Shown here piece after piece: positions 19,343 to 27,882 of a stretch of 64,000 bases of DNA. Origin of the DNA: JAAFHB01 sp942493325 (lineage in GTDB: Bacteria; Bacteroidota; Bacteroidia; Bacteroidales; Prolixibacteraceae); the NCBI GenBank assembly GCA_942493325.1, contig OW818689.1:2604001-2668000 (forward strand). Direction: 5' to 3'. The notes below the pieces were generated by a model. That model was not told the origin of the DNA, ran no database searches, and saw only the letters and a list, made by a program, of their open reading frames with translations. Position numbers and translations under genes: made by a program. Positions within the stretch are counted from its first letter, which is position 1. Each line of letters opens with the position of its first letter.

Positions 19343-20386
19343 GACAAACATCCAACTGTTATCCAATTCTTCCGATTTTACCAGATTGGCATCAAATGAG
19401 GGTGCTTTAACTCCAGTGTAAAAATTACATTTGCCGGTAAATACCCGTGCCTCATCCCATAAGTTTCTTTGAATAAAAGAGTCAAGCATTATCTGACCTC
19501 CCTCAACAATCAGCGACAAAATTCCCCTGCGGTGCAGATCATCCAATATCTGGTCCAATTCACTGCCATTAAACAAAATTTGACAGAATTCAAGATTCTT
19601 TTTACCGGACGACATCTGAGCGGTATAGACAACAGTCGGCACACTTTGATCGAAAAGTGCTAAATCTGCTGTCAACTTCAGATCCTTGTCGATCACCAGC
19701 CTTAATGGAGATTTACCACTCCATTCACGAACCGTTAACGATGGATTATCTTTTTTTGCCGTGTTGGTACCCACCAGGATCGCCGATTCGTCCGAACGCA
19801 TTTTATGAACAGCCATCCTCGACAAATCGTTTGTTATCCATGTTGGCTGCCCGTAATGTTCGTGCGAACGATCAATATCGATAAATCCATCAGCCGTTTG
19901 TGCCCATTTTAAAATGATGTAAGGTCTCTTCTTTTGATGAAAAGTAAAAAATCGCCGGTTCAGCGCTATGCATGCTGTTTCCATGAATCCCTCTGTTACA
20001 TTGCACCCCCCGTTCCTTAGTCTTTCAATTCCTCGTCCGGCAACCTGTGCAAAAGGATCACCGGTTCCAACCACAACATCCGGAATTCCGCATTCAAGTA
20101 TCAAATCGGAACAAGGTGGTGTTTTACCATGATGTGAACAGGGTTCCAGTGTTACATACAGGATCGATTCTTTAAGCAACGTTTTGTTTTTTACGCTGTT
20201 AATAGCATTAACCTCAGCATGGTATTTTCCATATTCACGGTGATAACCTTCTCCGATGATAACTCCCTGATGTACGATGACACATCCGACCATCGGATTA
20301 GGAGCTACATTTCCCATGCCCAGGCGTGCCAGGCTTATTGCACGGTACATAAACTTTTCATCAACTTCAATCAGCCCTCTCTTCAT
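19322..20386 (-). CDS. ribD: Bifunctional riboflavin biosynthesis protein RibD (deaminase/reductase)
   Basis: 354 residues, normal for RibD. It performs two consecutive steps of riboflavin synthesis: deamination of the GTP-derived pyrimidine and NADPH-dependent reduction of its ribosyl side chain. The N-terminal cytidine-deaminase-like domain shows HAEVNA (His56, Glu58) and EPCSHHGKTPPC (Cys83, Cys92), the zinc site. The C-terminal reductase domain starts near residue 150 (RPYIILKWAQTADGFID) and includes ILVGTNTAKKDNPSLTVR and LIVEGGQIMLDSF. It is cytoplasmic. It is divergent from prmC with only 27 bp between the start codons and is not in an operon with other rib genes here. No FMN riboswitch is present in the short leader. 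Confidence 0.95.
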   Translation of the reverse strand: MKRGLIEVDEKFMYRAISLARLGMGNVAPNPMVGCVIVHQGVIIGEGYHREYGKYHAEVNAINSVKNKTLLKESILYVTLEPCSHHGKTPPCSDLILECGIPDVVVGTGDPFAQVAGRGIERLRNGGCNVTEGFMETACIALNRRFFTFHQKKRPYIILKWAQTADGFIDIDRSHEHYGQPTWITNDLSRMAVHKMRSDESAILVGTNTAKKDNPSLTVREWSGKSPLRLVIDKDLKLTADLALFDQSVPTVVYTAQMSSGKKNLEFCQILFNGSELDQILDDLHRRGILSLIVEGGQIMLDSFIQRNLWDEARVFTGKCNFYTGVKAPSFDANLVKSEELDNSWMFVFELPQL

Positions 20387-20396
20387 CCGCTTTATT

Positions 20397-20404
20397 TATC
20401 TTTG
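20397..20404 (+). promoter_or_regulatory. Possible -7 box (TATCTTTG) for prmC, giving a near-leaderless mRNA
   Basis: TATCTTTG matches the Bacteroidota TAnnTTTG -7 consensus exactly and ends 9 bp before the prmC ATG (20414), so the transcript would start almost at the start codon. No TTTG is seen 19-21 bp upstream, where the sequence is already inside the start of ribD. Confidence 0.35.
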
Positions 20405-20413
20405 TAAAAAAAA

Positions 20414-21292
20414 ATGCAGGTTGCAAAAAAATTAATTCGCGATAATCTCTCTGCCCATTATTCCAAACAGGAAATTGAAAGTCTTGGCAGATTGATTCTC
20501 GAAAAAGTTACCGGTTATTCAAGACTCCGGTTCCACCTCAATCAACATGAAACAATTTCAGCAGCGAATTTAACTCAAATTAAAGAGATTACCGATCGGT
20601 TAATCCGTTTTGAGCCCATTCAGTATATTTTAGGTGAGACAGAATTTTACGGATCGATCATAAAGGTGAATCCGGCGGTGCTGATTCCGCGCCCTGAAAC
20701 TGAAGAACTTGTTGATTGGATTGTCAGTGATTACCGGGGATCGAACCCTTGCATTTTAGACATCGGGACAGGCAGTGGCTGTATCGCGGTTACCCTGGTC
20801 AAAAATCTCCCCGGGGCATCCGCCGAAGGTTGGGATATATCGGTTAATGCCCTGGCTGTTGCTAAGGAAAACGCGGAAATAAATAATGTTGAAATTGATT
20901 TTCAATGCGTTGATATTCTTAATCTTAAGAATTCGCCCTATTCGAAAAAATACGACATCATTGTAAGCAATCCCCCTTACGTAACCTTCTCAGAGCAACA
21001 GTCAATGCTCAGAAATGTAACCGACTATGAGCCACACCTTGCCCTTTTTGTGCCGGATGAGGATGCACTGATTTTCTACCAGGCGATTTCTGAACTGGCC
21101 CTGACTCAACTGAAACCCGGAGGAAACCTGTATTTTGAAATAAATGAACAGTTTGGAAACCAAATCTGTAATCTTTTAGCAGAAAAAGGATTCGTCAATA
21201 TCATCGTACGAAAAGACATCAACGAGAAACAGCGAATGGTAAAAGCTGAACGGCCGAAGGAAGAGAAAGAAAATGAGAAGGTGGCCGGGTGA
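20414..21292 (+). CDS. prmC: Peptide chain release factor N5-glutamine methyltransferase PrmC
   Basis: 292 residues. PrmC (HemK) methylates the glutamine of the GGQ motif in release factors RF1 and RF2. An N-terminal helical domain is followed by the SAM-binding loop ILDIGTGSGCIAV (residues 114-126) and the catalytic NPPY at 186-189; the PRPETEELV block (92-100) before the SAM domain is also typical. The last residues (RPKEEKENEKVAG) are not conserved. The stop codon TGA (21290-21292) lies inside the first copy of the GTGACCGGGTGAC-type repeat array that follows, so the C-terminal VAG is encoded by repeat DNA. It is divergent from ribD and convergent with the lamin-tail gene. Confidence 0.93.
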   Translation: MQVAKKLIRDNLSAHYSKQEIESLGRLILEKVTGYSRLRFHLNQHETISAANLTQIKEITDRLIRFEPIQYILGETEFYGSIIKVNPAVLIPRPETEELVDWIVSDYRGSNPCILDIGTGSGCIAVTLVKNLPGASAEGWDISVNALAVAKENAEINNVEIDFQCVDILNLKNSPYSKKYDIIVSNPPYVTFSEQQSMLRNVTDYEPHLALFVPDEDALIFYQAISELALTQLKPGGNLYFEINEQFGNQICNLLAEKGFVNIIVRKDINEKQRMVKAERPKEEKENEKVAG

Positions 21293-21617
21293 CTTTTAAA
21301 ATAACGAAAGGACGCCCGCAGACCTTGAGTGACCGGGTGACTTCCAAAATAACGGATAAAACGCCTTTTGACTCTGAGTGACCGGGTGACTTCTAAAATA
21401 ACGATCAAATGCTTTTTGATTTTGCTCAATCTATAAGTGCAGTCACCCGGTCACTTGCCATGAGCTGACTTTGCTCAATTCATAAACTCAGTCACCCGGT
21501 CACTTGCGATGAGCTGACTTAGCTTAATTTATAACTGCAGTCACCCGGTCACTTGCCATGAGCTGACTTTGCTCAATTTATAATCACAGTCACCCGGTCA
21601 CTTATCAATTTATAAAC
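21281..21617. repeat. Seven-copy array of a 13-bp element, about 49-bp period, three forward and four inverted
   Basis: The element GTGACCGGGTGAC (two GTGAC separated by CGG) starts at 21281 (one mismatch), 21329 and 21378, followed by TTYYAAAATAACG. Its complement GTCACCCGGTCAC starts at 21442, 21491, 21540 and 21589, exactly 49 bp apart, followed by CTTGCCATGAGCTGACTTTG and an AT-rich tail. The forward and inverted halves can pair, for example the copies at 21378 and 21442 across 51 nt. The array fills the space between the convergent prmC and the 871-aa gene. It may end transcription from both sides or bind protein. It is not a CRISPR: the spacers are themselves repeated and orientation switches. 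Confidence 0.85.
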
Positions 21618-21649
21618 ATAAATCAGGACAAGGCAGGGTGAAATAAATG

Positions 21650-24265
21650 TTATTTCAGCCTGTCGGTAAGCACACAGGCCGCTTTAAAATATTTGGGACG
21701 GCTTTGCAACCGGAAGAGTTCCACCTTGATGATGTAAATTCCAAGACCTGCCTTCCGGTGATTTTCCTTCATTCCATCCCATTCGATAACATCTGTGGCC
21801 CCGATCATCACATTATTTGCCAATCTCCTTATTTCCAGACCATATTCGTCATAAATCCGGATATTAACCATCCAGTCCGGCTCACCCGGCGCGAGATTTA
21901 TTAATAAACGGTCATTGAACCCATCGTCATTTGGAGAAAATATCTTAGGGTCAAATGAAACCACACCGGAAATTTCAGAAACGATTTCACTGGTTGAATT
22001 CATGTAACCCGGACTCGCAAATCCAACCGTTTTTGAGGCTGAATGCCAGTTTAAAGGATTTTCTGTCTGTTTTGAAAAACTGGTTCTTTCGAGCGATATT
22101 CCTTTTACATCGCCGATCATCGGGTGATGCATCGTTTCTTTATAATGAAACTCATCAATAACTTCCATCTCCTTGTTTAATAGCACAACCCACCCTTCAT
22201 CCAGGTCATAGGCGGGGAACCTGGTCATTTCAAAAATGCAATCCGGACACGACGAATAATAATTCCTCAATAAAGCATCCGGATCGGAGGTAAAAGCGGC
22301 ATACTCTGAATCGGGTAACCGTTTGGAAATAGTTGACAAGGGATACATGGAATTTATCACGAGCGAATCATTGCGCGAGGCAAGATAGATTTCGGAAAGC
22401 TCGATCTTTCTGCCGGAATGATTATAAATTTCGACAAAATCAACACCTCCCGGAAACGGATTAAAAAGGACTTCGCTGATCAGCAAATCACCCGGAACGG
22501 GAAGGTAATACGAGAAAGTATGATGTTCAACGGGGGTTTGATTGCCGCATTCATCTGCCAGTCCGGTAATTATCAAATCATAATCCATCCCGTTTTTTAT
22601 TGCTCCTTCCGCGAAGTAAATAAGAAATTTTTTGAGGTCCGGATCAAAAAGAATGCTGTCGGGTACGGTCATTGATGGCACAAAGGAAAATACATTTCCT
22701 GCTATTGAGCCTTTGTCGGGGATTTCTGAAAGAATAACTTCGATTAATAAAGGACTTGATACAGTTACCGAAGTAACGGTGGGTGGTATATTATCGGTAT
22801 TGCTCCTGAAAACTGAATTTTCTGTTCCCGGAGTACCCCCTTTATCCGATACCGTTGTTTCCCAGTTTGAATAAACCCCGCAATTACGCATAGGATCAAT
22901 TTTCTCCAGTGAATATCCGCCATTAGAATAACCTATGCGGTGAAAGGCTGGTTTATAGCTGAAAGAATCGATTAAAACACCGGCAGCCGAAAAGAGTTTT
23001 ACGCCAAATCCACCATTGGTGAGCGATAATCCGGGCACCTCCAAAGCGTTACCATAACCCTCCCAAACCGCGTTTCCACCGGTACCACCGATAATTACAT
23101 AACCTCCCGGTTCAATCGTTTTATCGCCCAGCACTTTTGGTTTCCCGTTCACCTCCAGTATCCAGTTCTTTATACTGACCACGAAATTGCAGGTGCTTTT
23201 CACTTCAATAAATTCTTTATCAGGAAGTTGAACAACAGGTACAGGATCGGCCATAAGTTCATTGAAAACGATGTCGCCAAATTGCGCCGATGGAATAAAA
23301 GTGAAATCAAAATCATTTCCGGTCAATGGAACGTAATCATTATCAGTTAAATTATCTATTGATATATGCAGTTTCCAATCGGTTAAATCGCTTAAGAGCA
23401 GAAGGACTCCGGCGGTATCTCCTTCAGTTTTCCGCACCGAGAGAACCTCAACCTGACTGCCTCCGGCGGTTCTGATCCGGTAATTACCGGGTTCAAGTAA
23501 CGGCATTTGGGCCATTGCTTCCGAAAAAAGGACCAGTATCTCATTGCGACCAACTGAGTGAACCTCGTGAACCGAAGGTGGAGTGTTTTGGTATGACATC
23601 GAAATATCATCAATACGGATCTGTCCGCCGTGAGCAGTATTGAATTTAAAGAACAGGCCAATATCGCTGAATACAAAATTTATCAGCTTTTCATTCCCTG
23701 TTATTTCCCGCGACCAGTTACCCTGGGTTCCCTCCCTGTATCGAACCTTCCAGAGCCCGTATTGGTGCGAAACTTCAACCTCGAGTAACATACCCGCTTC
23801 CCAGATCAAATCGGTCAGAATAATGTCCTGTACCGCTTTCCCGTTTTCCATCCGACAGATTTTGAGGATATTATCGGCACCTGACAGGTTTAATCCAATT
23901 GCATACCCATTCGATGTTGTCAGATCAGCTCTTTCGGATATAAGATAAAAGCCGAACTGCTCAGTGGCTCCGAAAATCCAGTTCCCGTTTTTCAATTTAA
24001 AACGCCAGGTAATCAACCCGTTATTAAAACCAGAAGGATTTATCTTCCGGCTGATAAAACTTGAACTACGGATGCCTGTGAGGTTATGATGCAAGGAATA
24101 GTTTCCTGCCAGGGGCGATTGGTTAGTGATGTTCCAGTGTGCGGTATTTTCCCAGTTGCCCAGTTGTCCGTTTTCAAAATCATCAACGAACATAATTTGT
24201 CCTTTGCTTTCAAAAAAGACAAAAAACAGCATGTAAAAAATAAATTTGTAAATATTCTTGTCCAT
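21650..24265 (-). CDS. Secreted lamin-tail-domain protein with gliding-type C-terminal domain
   Basis: 871 residues. A signal peptide (residues 1-22, hydrophobic FIFYMLFFVFFES) precedes a LamG-like or carbohydrate-binding-type domain (about 25-225). Then come an Ig-like segment and two lamin-tail-domain regions (about 330-470, from IVFNELMADPVP, and about 595-735, from LLISEVLFNPFP). Both lamin-tail regions have the EFIEVKS / DFVEIYN strand followed by VLINKW-like turns. The C-terminus (about 770-871) has FSPNDDGFNDRLLI and a W-DG turn, typical of the gliding-motility-associated C-terminal family (type B T9SS signal). It should be exported by T9SS. Enzymatic activity is not evident. It is divergent from asd, with 105 bp between them. 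Confidence 0.85.
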   Translation of the reverse strand: MDKNIYKFIFYMLFFVFFESKGQIMFVDDFENGQLGNWENTAHWNITNQSPLAGNYSLHHNLTGIRSSSFISRKINPSGFNNGLITWRFKLKNGNWIFGATEQFGFYLISERADLTTSNGYAIGLNLSGADNILKICRMENGKAVQDIILTDLIWEAGMLLEVEVSHQYGLWKVRYREGTQGNWSREITGNEKLINFVFSDIGLFFKFNTAHGGQIRIDDISMSYQNTPPSVHEVHSVGRNEILVLFSEAMAQMPLLEPGNYRIRTAGGSQVEVLSVRKTEGDTAGVLLLLSDLTDWKLHISIDNLTDNDYVPLTGNDFDFTFIPSAQFGDIVFNELMADPVPVVQLPDKEFIEVKSTCNFVVSIKNWILEVNGKPKVLGDKTIEPGGYVIIGGTGGNAVWEGYGNALEVPGLSLTNGGFGVKLFSAAGVLIDSFSYKPAFHRIGYSNGGYSLEKIDPMRNCGVYSNWETTVSDKGGTPGTENSVFRSNTDNIPPTVTSVTVSSPLLIEVILSEIPDKGSIAGNVFSFVPSMTVPDSILFDPDLKKFLIYFAEGAIKNGMDYDLIITGLADECGNQTPVEHHTFSYYLPVPGDLLISEVLFNPFPGGVDFVEIYNHSGRKIELSEIYLASRNDSLVINSMYPLSTISKRLPDSEYAAFTSDPDALLRNYYSSCPDCIFEMTRFPAYDLDEGWVVLLNKEMEVIDEFHYKETMHHPMIGDVKGISLERTSFSKQTENPLNWHSASKTVGFASPGYMNSTSEIVSEISGVVSFDPKIFSPNDDGFNDRLLINLAPGEPDWMVNIRIYDEYGLEIRRLANNVMIGATDVIEWDGMKENHRKAGLGIYIIKVELFRLQSRPKYFKAACVLTDRLK

Positions 24266-24370
24266 TTATCACAATTTATTAAGAATATTCAATATTTTTG
24301 CTCAATCAAAGTTTGTGAAAAGTTTTGACAGGAAGTTTTTATAGTTAAAGTTAATGAATCTAAAGCAGAA

Positions 24371-25381
24371 ATGAAAATAGCAATAGTAGGTGTTAGTGGC
24401 GCAGTGGGCCAGGAGTTCCTGCGCGTGTTGGATGAACGCAATTTTCCACTCGACGAACTGGTCATATTTGGTTCAGCCCGGAGTACAGGAAGAGAATATT
24501 CATACAAAGGTAAAAAATTGCTCGTCAAAGAGTTACAGCACAACGATGATTTTAAGGGGATCGATATCGCTTTGGTTTCAGCCGGTGCAGGAATTTCGAA
24601 AGAATATGCTGAAACGATTACTAAATTTGGGACGATAATGATTGACAACAGTAGCGCCTTCCGCATGGAAAACGATATACCACTTGTTGTCCCTGAGGTA
24701 AACGCTGCCGACGCAAAAAATATGCCGCGTAAAATAATTGCAAATCCAAATTGTACGACCATACAGCTCGTTGTCGCGTTAAAACCCATCGAGGATCTTT
24801 CACACATTAAAAGGGTTCACATTGCAACTTATCAGAGTGCGAGCGGTGCAGGTGCCTCGGGAATGGATGAACTGGAGGCTCAGACAAAGCAGGTTGCGGC
24901 CGGAGAGGAACCAACCATTGCCAAGTTCGCTTACCAGCTTGTTCAAAACCTGATTCCCCATATCGATGTATTTACGGATAACGACTACACGAAAGAGGAG
25001 ATGAAAATGTTTCACGAAACCAGGAAAATCATGCATTCCGACATCATGGTAAGTGCAACAGCTGTGCGTGTTCCCGTTCTTCGGGCTCACTCTGAGGCAA
25101 TCTGGGTTGAAACCGAAAAGGAAGTCTCACTCGAACAGGCCAGAACTGCCTTCAATAATGCCGATGGGGTTATTGTGATCGATAAACCGGGTGAAAAACA
25201 ATACCCGATGCCGCTGCATCTTGCAGGACGTGATGAGGTTTTTGTAGGCAGAATCCGAAAAGATATCTCGAACCCCAACGGTCTGGCTTTCTGGACTGTT
25301 TCGGATCAGATCAAAAAAGGGGCTGCCCTTAACGCTGTACAGATTGCAGAATATCTTATAAAAGAGGGTGTTGTAAAATAA
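24371..25381 (+). CDS. asd: Aspartate-semialdehyde dehydrogenase
   Basis: 336 residues. It reduces aspartyl phosphate to aspartate semialdehyde with NADPH, the branch point to lysine/diaminopimelate, threonine and methionine. The N-terminal nucleotide-binding loop is GVSGAVGQEF (7-16). The active-site cysteine is Cys128 in NPNCTTIQLV. The substrate-binding region includes YQSASGAGASGMDEL, and a conserved RVPVLRAHSEAI block follows. It is cytoplasmic and monocistronic here, and ends in a bidirectional terminator shared with hflX. Confidence 0.96.
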   Translation: MKIAIVGVSGAVGQEFLRVLDERNFPLDELVIFGSARSTGREYSYKGKKLLVKELQHNDDFKGIDIALVSAGAGISKEYAETITKFGTIMIDNSSAFRMENDIPLVVPEVNAADAKNMPRKIIANPNCTTIQLVVALKPIEDLSHIKRVHIATYQSASGAGASGMDELEAQTKQVAAGEEPTIAKFAYQLVQNLIPHIDVFTDNDYTKEEMKMFHETRKIMHSDIMVSATAVRVPVLRAHSEAIWVETEKEVSLEQARTAFNNADGVIVIDKPGEKQYPMPLHLAGRDEVFVGRIRKDISNPNGLAFWTVSDQIKKGAALNAVQIAEYLIKEGVVK

Positions 25382-25404
25382 CACGATTTTTACTCATCAG
25401 AAAC

Positions 25405-25438
25405 AAAAAAAGCTACCTGTTACCGGGTAGCTTTTTTT
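25405..25438. terminator. Bidirectional intrinsic terminator between asd and hflX
   Basis: A 13-bp perfect stem, AAAAAAAGCTACC / GGTAGCTTTTTTT, with an 8-nt loop lies 24 bp after the asd stop. A-run and T-run flanks make it work on both strands. It is the best terminator in the window. Confidence 0.9.
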
Positions 25439-25538
25439 ATTCTATGAAATTCGGAAGAAACAAAATATCTTTAACCTGGCACCTATGCCTACGTACGGGA
25501 TAGCTGCTACGCAGCATCCTTTTCAGCAACGAATTGCT

Positions 25539-26750
25539 TTAGCTTTCATCATACACCTGGTAAAGAAAATCGTTGAAAGGGAATCGTTTTGTGTGAATGT
25601 CTTTTACCTCCTGGTACAAAACTTTTTTAAATTCTTCGATATTGGTTTTATATTTTGCAGAGATAAAAAGGGAGATGTTTTCATGTTTCCCCACCCACGA
25701 CAATTTCCAGTCTTCAAGGCTCATGTTTTCTCTGGTAGATGGCAGCAGATCGTCTTCCTGCTTTTCAACAAAGGTGAAAGCATCGATCTTATTAAAAAGA
25801 TAGATCATCGGCTTGCCGGCTGCCCCAATCTCTCCCAGGGTTTTATTCACAACTTCGACCTGCGACTCAAATCCGGGATGCGAAATATCAACAACATGAA
25901 TCAGCAAATCAGCTTCACGGGTTTCATCGAGCGTCGATTTGAACGATTCAACAAGGTGATGTGGCAGTTTACGTATGAATCCCACCGTATCGGTTAACAG
26001 GAATGGCAAATTACCAATAACCACTTTCCGAACAGTCGTATCCAGTGTGGCAAACAGCTTATTCTCGGCAAATACATCCGACTTACTGATCATATTCATG
26101 ATGGTCGATTTTCCAACATTCGTATAACCAACCAATGCCACCCTGACTATTTTCCCACGGTTGCGTCTTTGAACACTCATTTGGCGATCGATCTTCTCCA
26201 GATTTTCCTTCAGAAATGAAATCCGGTCGAGAACAATCCTGCGGTCAGTTTCAATTTGCGATTCCCCGGGGCCGCGGGAACCAACTCCCCCCTGCTGACG
26301 CTCAAGATGCGACCAGAACCTGGTTAACCGCGGGAGCAGATACTGACACTGAGCCAGCTCCACCTGAGTTTTTGAATGTGCTGTTTGTGCCCTTTTGGCA
26401 AATATATCGAGAATAAGATTGGTACGATCGAGTATTTTGCAATTAATTGCAGGTTCGATATTCCTTATCTGGGTCGGTGAAAGCTCGTCATCAAAGATAA
26501 CTGCATCAATCGCGTGAACTTTGACAAAATCAGCAATTTCCTGGAGCTTGCCTGATCCTACAAAAGTCCCGGGATGCGGATTATCCAATCGCTGACTAAA
26601 GCGCTCCCAAACCTCGGCACCGGAAGTATCGACCAGGAATTCAAGTTCATCAAGATATTCTTTTACCTGCTTATCATCCTGCTTGCCGGTAATTAATCCG
26701 ACTATAACAACTTTCTCTTTCTGCTCTGCTGTATCATGTAATTTCGCCAT
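25539..26750 (-). CDS. hflX: Ribosome-associated GTPase HflX
   Basis: I start at 26750 (MAKLHDTAEQKEKVV). The in-frame ATG at 26777 would add nine unlikely residues and fall inside the tonB terminator stem. The protein is about 403 residues. HflX splits and rescues stalled 70S ribosomes. Evidence includes the N-terminal HflX domain (FVGSGKLQEIADF; DDELSPTQIRNIE), the family signature GSRGPGESQIETDRR, the P-loop GYTNVGKST, switch and G3 DTVGFIRKLPH, and G4 FNKID. The C-terminal tail is short. It is cytoplasmic. It follows tonB in the same direction but is separated from it by a terminator. Confidence 0.95.
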   Translation of the reverse strand: MAKLHDTAEQKEKVVIVGLITGKQDDKQVKEYLDELEFLVDTSGAEVWERFSQRLDNPHPGTFVGSGKLQEIADFVKVHAIDAVIFDDELSPTQIRNIEPAINCKILDRTNLILDIFAKRAQTAHSKTQVELAQCQYLLPRLTRFWSHLERQQGGVGSRGPGESQIETDRRIVLDRISFLKENLEKIDRQMSVQRRNRGKIVRVALVGYTNVGKSTIMNMISKSDVFAENKLFATLDTTVRKVVIGNLPFLLTDTVGFIRKLPHHLVESFKSTLDETREADLLIHVVDISHPGFESQVEVVNKTLGEIGAAGKPMIYLFNKIDAFTFVEKQEDDLLPSTRENMSLEDWKLSWVGKHENISLFISAKYKTNIEEFKKVLYQEVKDIHTKRFPFNDFLYQVYDES

Positions 26751-26774
26751 GATGCAAAAATAGTTTAATTTCAA

Positions 26775-26809
26775 CAAAAAATCCCGGCACCTTAACCGGT
26801 ACCGGGATA
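26775..26809 (-). terminator. Intrinsic terminator after tonB
   Basis: On the minus strand ATCCCGGTACC pairs with GGTGCCGGGAT (one mismatch or wobble) around a 6-nt loop and is followed by TTTTT, starting 23 bp after the tonB stop codon. Confidence 0.8.
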
Positions 26810-26831
26810 AATATTGTAAAAGTACGATTGT

Positions 26832-27515
26832 CTATTGCAACTGGAAACTAATTGGTACTGTATAAGATACACGAACCGGTTTTCCACGCTGCATACCAGG
26901 TTTCCATTTTGGAAGGGTCATTATTACACGAAGTGCCTCTTTGTCAATTGAAGGGTCAACTCCACGTGCAATTTTAGCATTCGAAATACTACCATCCTTA
27001 TCGACCACAAAATTCACAAAAACTTTTCCCTGTATACCATTTTCCTGGGCGATGGTTGGGTATTTAATCGCCTGGGCGATAAATTTACGCAATGCCAGTT
27101 CTCCGCCGGGAAACTCAGGCATATTTTCAACAACAACAAAGATCTCATCTTCAACCTTCTCTTTTTCTTCGGTTACAATCTGTGCAACCTCAACTTTGGT
27201 CTCTTTGGTAGCCTCAGAGTCCATAATTTCAAGGTTGTCATTAATTGTCGTTTTATCATCGACAATACTCAGAATTTCAATGGCTACCGGAGGAGGTGGT
27301 GGTGGTGGTGGTTTTATTTCTTCCTGCCGTGTTATGGGGATCATCTCCTCATTAATGTCTGCGGCAGACACTTGTCCAAGTGAATCGGCCTTAGAAACTT
27401 TTTCAGTATAATTAAAAGCATACAGCACGATTGCAAGTGCAACGAACATACCAATCTGGAGGAATAATCCCCTCTTGTTTTCCAGATCTGCTTTTTCCGA
27501 CTTCTTGAGCTCCAT
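26832..27515 (-). CDS. Energy transducer TonB family protein
   Basis: 227 residues. It couples the inner-membrane proton motive force (via ExbBD) to outer-membrane TonB-dependent receptors. It has a short cytoplasmic N-terminus, one membrane helix at about 20-36 (LFLQIGMFVALAIVLYAF), a proline-rich linker with nine consecutive prolines or nearly so (KPPPPPPPPVAI), and an acidic stretch. The C-terminal TonB domain (about 135-227) has the Bacteroidota pattern MPEFPGGELALRKFIA ... GIQGKVFVNFVVDKDGSI ... LPKWKPGMQRGKPVRVSY. exbB and exbD are not adjacent. It is divergent from the TonB-dependent receptor gene 367 bp away, which may be one of its clients. Confidence 0.92.
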   Translation of the reverse strand: MELKKSEKADLENKRGLFLQIGMFVALAIVLYAFNYTEKVSKADSLGQVSAADINEEMIPITRQEEIKPPPPPPPPVAIEILSIVDDKTTINDNLEIMDSEATKETKVEVAQIVTEEKEKVEDEIFVVVENMPEFPGGELALRKFIAQAIKYPTIAQENGIQGKVFVNFVVDKDGSISNAKIARGVDPSIDKEALRVIMTLPKWKPGMQRGKPVRVSYTVPISFQLQ

Positions 27516-27882
27516 AATTAAGTTATTTTCAAGTTATTTTATACTCATTTTAGCGGCAATAAAGATAATGATAAATCTCAAAAAATATTCAAATTGGAAT
27601 AAATTTTAAGCCACTACGCCAAAAAAAATTTACGCACATCCAATTATTTGTATTTCAATTCATTGCATAACATGCAATTTTCGTTGTGGTTTAAGCTGAT
27701 TTTCCCGGATGGCCAGCGCAGCTGACTTGTATGATGCTCTGTTAATTTCCATTCAAATGCAAACAATTTGAATCTTTGATCCGTTTGTTAAAAAATTTGT
27801 AATCGGCTGAATATCTATCATTTGATTTGTTTAATTGAAATATGTTTATAATTTTGTATAGGTAATTCTAAAAACTTATGCC
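27516..27882. other. Divergent upstream region of tonB and the TonB-dependent receptor
   Basis: 367 bp, AT-rich, with no gene visible. It carries the receptor promoter given separately. On the minus strand TATCTTTA, about 50 bp before the tonB ATG, is a weak -7 candidate. Confidence 0.5.
27826..27856 (+). promoter_or_regulatory. Bacteroidota-type promoter for the TonB-dependent receptor
   Basis: A -33 TTTG (27826-27829) is followed, after exactly 19 bp, by the -7 box TAATTTTG (27849-27856), fitting TTTG-N19-21-TAnnTTTG. The start codon is 27 bp further on. Confidence 0.7.

Noticed and set aside
20387..20413. FMN riboswitch ahead of ribD
   Set aside because: Only 27 bp separate the divergent ribD and prmC starts; there is no room for the aptamer.
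21281..21617. CRISPR array
   Set aside because: Period fits loosely, but the spacers are themselves repeats, the orientation flips halfway and no cas genes are near.
25488..25538. Palindromic-looking CCTACGTACGGGATAGCTGCTACGCAGC near the hflX end
   Set aside because: Short, with no good stem plus T-run; the clear terminator is at 25405-25438.
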